Positions 1 through 4,519 of a stretch of 7,274 nucleotides of DNA are shown piece after piece. The first letter of the stretch is position 1. Each line of letters begins with the position of its first letter. Source of the stretch: an uncultured Bacteroidales bacterium (GTDB lineage: Bacteria > Bacteroidota > Bacteroidia > Bacteroidales > UBA932); NCBI GenBank assembly GCA_946530505.1, contig CAMNAD010000073.1:1-7274 (forward strand). Reading direction: 5' to 3'. The translations under genes and the position numbers were made by a program. The notes below the pieces were generated by a model that was not told the origin of the DNA, made no database searches, and saw only the letters and a program-made list of their open reading frames with translations.

Positions 1-1264
1 CGGCACGGTTCTGTTCGAGCGCGTGGAAGCAGCGGGCCGCTTTCTTGGTGGATTCGGTGACGGGTTCCTTGAGGTTTCCGCCGGCAGGGGAGACGGTGCC
101 TATGAAGGTGACCGCTCCGGTCTGCCCGTTGTTCAGCACCACCATGCCCGCACGGGCGTAAAAGTTGGAGATGATGGCGGAAAGGTCTACCGGGAATGCA
201 TCGGCGCCGGGGAGTTCCTCCATTCGGTTGCTCATCTCGCGCAGGGCCTGTGCCCAGCGGGATGTGGAGTCGGCGAGAAGCAGTACCCTCAGGCCCATTG
301 CACGGTAATACTCGCAGATGGTCATTGCGGTGTAGACTGAAGCTTCACGCGCGGCGACAGGCATGTTGGAGGTATTGCATATAATAGTGGTACGCTCCAT
401 CAGGTGACGCCCGGTGTGAGGGTCGATGAGTTCCGGGAATTCGGTGAAGATCTCCACGACCTCGTTGGCACGTTCGCCGCAGGCAGCCATCACGATGACG
501 TCGGCCTCGCCCTGCTTTGCGATGGCGTGCTGAAGCACGGTCTTTCCGCAACCGAAAGGCCCGGGGATGAATCCGGTGCCGCCTTCCGCGATGGGATTGA
601 AGGTGTCGATCACACGCACTCCGGTCTCCATGATCTTCTGGGGACGCGGTTTTTCCTTGTATCCCTTGACAGCGACCTTTACGGGCCATTTCTGGGTCAT
701 CGTGACGCTCACTTCTTCGCCTTCTTCGTTAACGAGGGTGGCGATGGCGGTGTCGATGTTGTACTGCCCGGCAGGAACAACGCTCTTTACGGTGTAGCTG
801 CCCTTGAAGGAAAACGGCACCATTATTTTATGAGGGAGCCATCCTTCCTTGACCTCGCCCAGCCAGTCGGCCGCAACGACTTTGTCACCACTCTTGGCAA
901 GGGGGGTGAAGTCCCAGAGTTTTTCATGATCGAGAGGGTCGGTGTATTCGCCTCGCTTGAGGAATACTCCGGTCATTGTGGTGAGGTCGTTCTGCAGACC
1001 GTCATAGACGCTGCTGAGAAGCCCCGGGCCCAGGGTGGCCTCGAGCATCCTGCCGAGGAAAACGACGGTGTCGCCGCCGCGGAGCCCGCGGGTGCTCTCG
1101 AATACCTGTACAGAGGCTTTGTCGCCGTTGACCTTGATGACCTCGGCAAGCAGGTTGGTGCCCCTCAGATTGATGTAGCAGAGTTCGTTCTCTGCCACAG
1201 GGCCGTCAACTTGCACGGTCACAAGGTTGGAAACTATGCCTGTAACCTTTCCAGTAGTTTTCAT
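1..1264 (-). CDS. atpA: V-type ATP synthase catalytic subunit A (partial, 3' end beyond the left edge)
   Basis: This is the nucleotide-hydrolysing subunit of the V1 head of a V/A-type ATPase, which couples ATP turnover to H+ or Na+ movement across the inner membrane. The 421 visible codons are read from an ATG at 1264; roughly the last quarter of a protein of about 580-590 residues is missing. Seen in the sequence: Walker A GPFGCGKT at residues 235-242 (K241, T242), the GER motif with the catalytic glutamate at 263-265, the family block NTSNMPVAAREASVYT at 297-312, Walker B VLLLAD with DSTSRWA at 327-338, and the SPAGGN loop at 392-397. The stretch between the N-terminal beta-barrel and Walker A is the insertion typical of subunit A, which separates it from subunit B and from F-type alpha/beta. 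The ATG overlaps the stop of the DUF2764 gene as ATGA, so translation is probably coupled. All expected active-site residues are present, so it should be functional. The ion specificity cannot be told from this subunit. Confidence 0.97.
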   Translation of the reverse strand, partial: MKTTGKVTGIVSNLVTVQVDGPVAENELCYINLRGTNLLAEVIKVNGDKASVQVFESTRGLRGGDTVVFLGRMLEATLGPGLLSSVYDGLQNDLTTMTGVFLKRGEYTDPLDHEKLWDFTPLAKSGDKVVAADWLGEVKEGWLPHKIMVPFSFKGSYTVKSVVPAGQYNIDTAIATLVNEEGEEVSVTMTQKWPVKVAVKGYKEKPRPQKIMETGVRVIDTFNPIAEGGTGFIPGPFGCGKTVLQHAIAKQGEADVIVMAACGERANEVVEIFTEFPELIDPHTGRHLMERTTIICNTSNMPVAAREASVYTAMTICEYYRAMGLRVLLLADSTSRWAQALREMSNRMEELPGADAFPVDLSAIISNFYARAGMVVLNNGQTGAVTFIGTVSPAGGNLKEPVTESTKKAARCFHALEQNRA

Positions 1265-1848
1265 ATCGTGTAGTTTTCTTTTATTTCTTTTACCAATTTG
1301 CGGAAGAGTTCACGCCCTGCGGCTTCGTCGAGGCGCAGCCAGCGCTCCACCAGTTTGAGTTTTACGACGAAGGCGAGGATGACGTCGAGGTCGAACACGT
1401 CCATCACCGTAAGGGTGTCGACGGCCTTCCAGTAGAAGTCGTCGAGGCCGCGTTCACGTGCGAGAATGTCGCTGCCTTCCAGGATGGCATCCACTTCGGC
1501 TTTCTGCTCGAATTCAGTGCTTTCGTTTTCCGGGTCGAGGATGAGTACATCGGTGCCTTCCGGTCTGCCAAGGGTGCGGTTGAGATACTCTACTTTCGCA
1601 TTGCGTACGCCGAGGTCCAGAGCGAAGAAGTTGCGAATGAACTTGTTGTGGCTGTCAGCCGCTTTGCGATAGAGATCCGCATCCAGCCTGGACGTATCGT
1701 ACGAATCGAGAAGCAGGCCGAGAGCCTGATTGTCTTTGGCGCTCAGCTGCCCGCGTATGTCAGCAAGGATGGCTTCCGTATCCGGATTCTCACGCCCGTC
1801 CTGCTGCAGGAGGGGGAGCCCGGCGATTATGTATTCGTAATTATTCAC
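1261..1848 (-). CDS. DUF2764 family protein of the V-ATPase operon
   Basis: This 195-residue soluble, helix-rich protein has no signal peptide or membrane segment. It begins YEYIIAGLPLL, which closely resembles the conserved DUF2764 start (YYYLVAGLP type). It also has the family-like segments HNKFIRNFFALDLGVRN (about 68-84) and FDLDVILAFVVKLKLVERW near the C-terminus. The start codon is GTG at 1848; an in-frame TAA lies seven codons upstream with no ATG between, and the next Met is deep inside the protein, so GTG is the only good choice. It overlaps the subunit E gene by 8 nt and subunit A by 4 nt. The same E / DUF2764 / A order is known in Chlamydia and Borrelia V-ATPase operons. I infer a structural or assembly role in the ATPase, possibly replacing central-stalk subunit C. 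From memory, Bacteroides homologues are longer, with extra sequence in the N-terminal half, so this looks like a compact version. Confidence 0.85.
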   Translation of the reverse strand: MNNYEYIIAGLPLLQQDGRENPDTEAILADIRGQLSAKDNQALGLLLDSYDTSRLDADLYRKAADSHNKFIRNFFALDLGVRNAKVEYLNRTLGRPEGTDVLILDPENESTEFEQKAEVDAILEGSDILARERGLDDFYWKAVDTLTVMDVFDLDVILAFVVKLKLVERWLRLDEAAGRELFRKLVKEIKENYTI

Positions 1849-2449
1849 CGAAGAGGAGTTTACGAGTTACCGGACGCAGATACTCTGCGATGAGTTCGTT
1901 GAAGGTCTGTTCGGTGAGGGAAACGAACCAGCCGCCGTCCTTGGGCCCGACCGTGAAGCCTCCGCTGATTTTCTTGGAGAAACCGGCCTGGACTCCGCCT
2001 TTGAGGGCCTTGGAGAGCTCTCCGGCCACCCAGGGCTCGAGCTCTGCCTTCATACTTTCGGGAAGGATGAGCTCAAGGTCGGTGGCCTCTTCGGCGTTGA
2101 ACTTCGTGGCGACGGCCTTGATTGTCTCTTTGATGAAGGCGCTGTCTTTAAGTGTTTCCGATACCTTGCCTGCTTCAATCTTGCCTACAAGCAGATTCTC
2201 TATGTCTTTCTTTGTGGCCTGGAGACATTGCGCTGAAGCCATCTTGAGGTCGGAATCCACCTTTGCCTTAAGATCTTCGGCAGCTTTTTCCGCTTTTGCC
2301 GTGATTGATGCCGCTTCGGCCTTGGCTTTCTCGATGATAGCGGCCGCTTCTTTCCTGGCTGCGGCAAGGATTTCTTCTCCTTCGGCCTTACCTTTTACGA
2401 GGCCCTCCTGATAGAGCTTCTCGGTAAGTTCTTGCAATTTGTTCTGCAT
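1841..2449 (-). CDS. atpE: V-type ATP synthase subunit E (peripheral stalk)
   Basis: Subunit E forms part of the peripheral stalk that holds the V1 head against the membrane sector. The protein has 202 residues, a normal length for the family. Residues about 5-85 are a long, charged, Ala/Lys/Glu-rich helix suited to a coiled coil (for example EEILAAARKEAAAIIEKAK). The C-terminal half is a mixed globular domain ending in FNELIAEYLRPVTRKLLFGE, like the domain that caps subunits A/B. I chose the ATG at 2449 (MQNKLQELTEKLY). An upstream in-frame ATG at 2500 would add 17 unhelpful residues and lies upstream of the predicted -7 box, so it could not be on the transcript. It is the first gene of the operon, and its TAA overlaps the GTG start of the DUF2764 gene. 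A partner subunit G/H is not seen in this window. Confidence 0.92.
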   Translation of the reverse strand: MQNKLQELTEKLYQEGLVKGKAEGEEILAAARKEAAAIIEKAKAEAASITAKAEKAAEDLKAKVDSDLKMASAQCLQATKKDIENLLVGKIEAGKVSETLKDSAFIKETIKAVATKFNAEEATDLELILPESMKAELEPWVAGELSKALKGGVQAGFSKKISGGFTVGPKDGGWFVSLTEQTFNELIAEYLRPVTRKLLFGE

Positions 2450-2487
2450 ATTGTATTGGTTATGTGTAATTTGCGTTTTAAAACTTA

Positions 2488-2495
2488 CAAATATA
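2488..2495 (-). promoter_or_regulatory. Predicted -7 box of the V-ATPase operon promoter
   Basis: On the minus strand this reads TATATTTG, a perfect match to the Bacteroidota sigma-ABfr -7 consensus TAnnTTTG. The transcription start would fall near 2481, giving a leader of about 32 nt before the subunit E ATG at 2449. No TTG/TTTG -33 element stands at the usual 19-21 nt spacing (only TTTT at a 15-nt spacing), so the upstream half is weak and the promoter may need help or be regulated. Confidence 0.6.
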
Positions 2496-2508
2496 GCCAT
2501 TTTATGGC
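2496..2508. repeat. 13-bp inverted repeat abutting the V-ATPase -7 box
   Basis: GCCAT-TTT-ATGGC is a perfect inverted repeat with 5-bp arms and a 3-nt centre. It directly touches the upstream edge of the leftward -7 box and sits in the spacer where RNA polymerase binds. The position suits an operator, but arms this short in AT-rich DNA can arise by chance. Confidence 0.3.
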
Positions 2509-2545
2509 AGAAAACCTATGCCGCGGGAACATTAAAAACTATTAT

Positions 2546-2553
2546 TATATTTG
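2546..2553 (+). promoter_or_regulatory. Predicted -7 box of the DUF4252/sigma operon promoter
   Basis: TATATTTG matches the Bacteroidota -7 consensus TAnnTTTG exactly and is identical to the box facing the other way at 2488-2495. The transcription start would be near 2560, about 27 nt before the ATG at 2587. No TTTG-like -33 element is present at a normal distance (the region is CCGCGGGAAC). This could mean activator dependence, or recognition of another upstream element by the operon's own ECF sigma factor. Confidence 0.55.
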
Positions 2554-2560
2554 TAACAAT

Positions 2561-2573
2561 CAGACGCCGTCTG
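2561..2573. repeat. 13-bp inverted repeat at the start of the sigma operon transcript
   Basis: CAGACG-C-CGTCTG is a perfect inverted repeat with 6-bp GC-rich arms around one base. It begins 7 nt after the -7 box, so it lies at the predicted transcription start. The right arm is followed by CGTCTT, a near copy, giving a short direct repeat with a 6-nt period (2568-2579). The site could bind a dimeric repressor or form a small hairpin at the 5' end of the mRNA. No known binding protein is recognised. Confidence 0.4.
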
Positions 2574-2586
2574 CGTCTTGTTGTCG

Positions 2587-3090
2587 ATGAAAAGATTATT
2601 GATCATATTGAGCATTGTGCTGATTCCGCTGAGCGGAACAGCGGGAAAGAGTGTCCCGAGGAACCGGCTGCTGGCTGCGCTTTCCGAATTCAGAAGAACG
2701 GAAGGCGTTGAACTTGTGCAACTTGGTACTTTGGCGACATCTGCATTGAGAGCCGTGGCCAGTCTGTCCTCCGCGGGAGACGAGGACGCCCGGCAGGCGC
2801 TGGCCCTGATGAAGGGCGTACGCAGGGTGACGGTTTTCGACTACGAAGACTGCGACGCTGCGGTCAAGGAAAAGATCGGCCGCCGGCTGAACCGCATCCT
2901 GGGCGATTCCGAACTCCTGTTCGAAGCGAGGGACGGCGAAGATGTGATGAAACTCTACGGTGTCACCGACAGCAAAGGTGAGAATGTAAGGGATTTCGTG
3001 CTTTACACGCCGGGGGACTGCGCCCTGATCTGCATTTTCGGAAAGATTTCGATGGCGGCCGTGGAGAAAATCATCAAGGACAATGACTGA
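2587..3090 (+). CDS. DUF4252 family exported protein (first copy)
   Basis: This is a 167-residue protein with a Sec signal peptide (MKRLLIILSIVLIPLSG; cleavage likely after residue 19 or 20), so it is exported. The mature part has the DUF4252 pattern: an early strand EGVELVQLG (39-47), a hydrophobic middle strand VRRVTVFDYEDCD (78-90), then ELLFEARDGEDV (109-120), FVLY (137-140) and a final strand/helix ending GKISMAAVEKII. The biochemical function of the family is unknown. It often sits next to ECF sigma and anti-sigma genes in Bacteroidota. The start is the ATG at 2587, which gives a clean signal peptide; an in-frame TTG at 2578 is less likely. It is first in the operon, and its last 8 nt overlap the sigma factor gene. 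A homologous but divergent protein closes the operon at 3960-4442. I see no lipobox cysteine. Confidence 0.82.
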   Translation: MKRLLIILSIVLIPLSGTAGKSVPRNRLLAALSEFRRTEGVELVQLGTLATSALRAVASLSSAGDEDARQALALMKGVRRVTVFDYEDCDAAVKEKIGRRLNRILGDSELLFEARDGEDVMKLYGVTDSKGENVRDFVLYTPGDCALICIFGKISMAAVEKIIKDND

Positions 3091-3562
3091 AAGGGATTTC
3101 CATAATAGCTATCTATCTCTTGCCGAGGCTCTTTACAGGGTGGCTTTCTATATCCTTGAGAACGAAGCCGATGCGGAGGATGCGGTTCAGGAATTGTATC
3201 TGAAACTCTGGAAGAACCGTGATGCTCTGGACGGCATACGGAGCCCGAAGGCCTACGCGATGACGCTGCTCCGCAACCTGTGTCTGGACCGCATCAGGCA
3301 GGCGAAAAAGACGGTAAGCGAAGAGGTGCCGGAGAGCCTGGGCGGCAGTTTCGACCCGGAGGCGGCGATGGACGACAGGGAGAGGCTGGAGAAGGTGCTT
3401 GCGGCGGTCAAGTCCTTGCCGGACAGGCAGAGGGAAATCCTCGTCATGCGTACCGTGGAAGGGCTGTCATACGATGAAATTGCTCAACGGACGGGGATGA
3501 GTTACCTTTCGCTTCGCGTATTGATTTCGCGCTCACGTCAAACATTGAGAAAACAATTATGA
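3083..3562 (+). CDS. RNA polymerase sigma-70 factor, ECF subfamily
   Basis: This 159-residue protein has the two-domain plan of ECF (group 4) sigma factors and directs RNA polymerase to a specific set of promoters. Region 2 spans about residues 10-75, with the core-binding and -10 recognition helices AEDAVQELYLKLW (31-43) and PKAYAMTLLRNLCLDRIRQ (55-73). A short linker follows, then region 4 at about 105-157 with LPDRQREILVMRTVEGLSYDEIA and a helix-turn-helix recognition helix (about 138-152). There is no C-terminal extension. The gene overlaps the upstream DUF4252 gene by 8 nt and the downstream membrane protein gene by ATGA. An ECF sigma gene directly coupled to a single-span membrane protein gene is the classic sigma/anti-sigma layout, so I infer that envelope signals release it. 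Its target promoters are unknown. Confidence 0.95.
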   Translation: MTERDFHNSYLSLAEALYRVAFYILENEADAEDAVQELYLKLWKNRDALDGIRSPKAYAMTLLRNLCLDRIRQAKKTVSEEVPESLGGSFDPEAAMDDRERLEKVLAAVKSLPDRQREILVMRTVEGLSYDEIAQRTGMSYLSLRVLISRSRQTLRKQL

Positions 3563-3963
3563 AAAGTATCGAAGAAATAGAAAAACTCAGCATCGAGGAA
3601 CTCGAAGCGGCTTCCTCCGGCTTCAAGGTGCCGGAAGGATTCAGGCGGCGCATCGACGATGCGATTCTTTCGGAAGCGGCTCTTGCCGCCGGAACATACG
3701 GCGCCCGCAGGAACGGACCAGCCGCAGTGCGCGGCGTCGCGGCCGCATTGGCAGTCGCCGCAGCGGTGGCAGCCGTCCTGCTGATTCACAGGCCCTCGGA
3801 GTTGAAAGACAGTTTCGACGATCCCATGCTTGCGTATGCGCAGGTGGAACAGACCTTCCAGTATATTTCCAGTAAAATGTCCGGCGGCCTTGATGTCGTG
3901 CGTGAAGCTGGCCCCATTGCAGGCAAACCGGAAGAAATAATCAGAAAAATCAACACAAAATGA
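3559..3963 (+). CDS. Single-span membrane protein, probable anti-sigma factor
   Basis: This 134-residue protein has an acidic, helical N-terminus of about 55 residues (SIEEIEKLSIEELEAA, then a basic RRRIDD patch). An alanine/valine-rich transmembrane segment follows at about 59-76, and then a tail of about 58 residues that would lie in the periplasm. The tail holds DPMLAYAQVEQTFQYIS and KPEEIIRKIN, which resemble the tails of small proteins I know from equivalent sigma operons in Bacteroides. The cytoplasmic part has no cysteine at all, so it is not a zinc-binding (ZAS) anti-sigma factor. Position right after the sigma gene (ATGA overlap) and topology support an anti-sigma role: holding the sigma factor at the membrane until a signal arrives. 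It could instead be a membrane adaptor for the DUF4252 proteins. Its stop overlaps the next start, again as ATGA. Confidence 0.72.
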   Translation: MKSIEEIEKLSIEELEAASSGFKVPEGFRRRIDDAILSEAALAAGTYGARRNGPAAVRGVAAALAVAAAVAAVLLIHRPSELKDSFDDPMLAYAQVEQTFQYISSKMSGGLDVVREAGPIAGKPEEIIRKINTK

Positions 3964-4442
3964 AAAAGATAATAGCAATCGCAGCTCTGCTGCTCGGCAT
4001 CATTGATGCATACGCACAGGATGGCAGGAGTATTTATCAGAAATACTCCGATGCAGACAATATCAGTGCAGTATATGTGTCGCCTGCAATGTTCAGGCTC
4101 ATCGGTCGCATTCCGGACATCCAGGCAGGCGAGGGGAATGTGAATCTTACCCCGGTCATCCAGGGACTCAGCGGGCTTTATATCATAAACAGCGAGAATA
4201 ATGACATTAATGGCAGACTCGCGAAAGATGTGCACAAATTCATCAATTCCGGCACCTACGAACTCCTGATGGAGGCTAAGGACAACGGCGAGAAAGTGAC
4301 TATGTATACTTGTGGCGACGAGAAAACCGTTACGAGTTTTGTTTTGCTTGCCGACGAAGGGCAAGAACTGACTTTCATCTGCCTCGACGGAAAGATGGAC
4401 CGCGCTTTGTTGGAAGACCTGCTTGCCGAACAGATGAAATAA
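3960..4442 (+). CDS. DUF4252 family exported protein (second copy)
   Basis: This 160-residue exported protein has a clear signal peptide ending AYA-QDG (cleavage after residue 19). The C-terminal half aligns by eye with the first DUF4252 protein: YELLMEAKDNGEKVTMY (100-116) against SELLFEARD-GEDVMKLY, then FVLL (127-130), and a final GKMDRALLEDLL against GKISMAAVEKII. The N-terminal half has the family's early strand (NISAVYVSPAMFRLI) and is otherwise divergent. Codon use is visibly more A/T-rich than in the first copy, so the two are old duplicates or separately acquired rather than a recent duplication. It overlaps the anti-sigma gene by 4 nt and ends the operon. No terminator hairpin follows; the next promoter starts within about 15 nt. 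Function unknown; a periplasmic sensor, modulator or output of the sigma system is possible. Confidence 0.8.
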   Translation: MKKIIAIAALLLGIIDAYAQDGRSIYQKYSDADNISAVYVSPAMFRLIGRIPDIQAGEGNVNLTPVIQGLSGLYIINSENNDINGRLAKDVHKFINSGTYELLMEAKDNGEKVTMYTCGDEKTVTSFVLLADEGQELTFICLDGKMDRALLEDLLAEQMK

Positions 4443-4454
4443 CTTTTACCTTTC

Positions 4455-4485
4455 TTTCATTTTTCCCGATTAATTATTACTTTTG
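4455..4485 (+). promoter_or_regulatory. Predicted Bacteroidota promoter for the MORN/MG2 genes
   Basis: A -33-like TTTC at 4455-4458 is followed by a 19-nt A/T-rich spacer and TACTTTTG at 4478-4485, a full match to the -7 consensus TAnnTTTG. The transcription start would be near 4491, leaving a leader of about 29 nt before the ATG at 4520. It is the best two-part promoter in the window and makes independent expression of the MORN and MG2 genes likely, although read-through from the sigma operon is also possible because no terminator is seen. Confidence 0.6.
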
Positions 4486-4519
4486 GAAGTTAATGACCGA
4501 AACAATAATTGATTGGAAT

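Noticed and set aside
404..1273. Long open frame of 289 codons on the plus strand opposite subunit A
   Set aside because: It is antisense to a gene with complete V-ATPase A motifs; the predicted protein is His/Gly/Val-rich with no recognisable domain, as expected of a shadow in GC-rich codon-biased DNA.
1890..2411. 173-codon plus-strand frame opposite subunit E
   Set aside because: Ser/Ala-rich low-complexity translation that mirrors the coiled-coil codons of subunit E; no start context or domain.
2450..2500. Upstream ATG at 2500 for subunit E
   Set aside because: It lies upstream of the predicted -7 box and adds residues that do not resemble the subunit E N-terminus.
3786..4364. 192-codon minus-strand frame across the anti-sigma and second DUF4252 genes
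   Set aside because: It covers two well-supported overlapping genes on the other strand and resembles no family; it has no promoter that I can see.
4443..4475. Possible terminator after the sigma operon
   Set aside because: The sequence is pyrimidine-rich with T runs, but I find no inverted repeat able to form a stable stem, so no intrinsic terminator is called.
4310..4519. N-terminal extension of the MORN frame by up to 70 codons
   Set aside because: It overlaps the second DUF4252 gene and would bury the signal peptide; the promoter at 4455-4485 and the ATG at 4520 fit together. The ATG at 4493 is possible but places nine polar residues ahead of the signal peptide.
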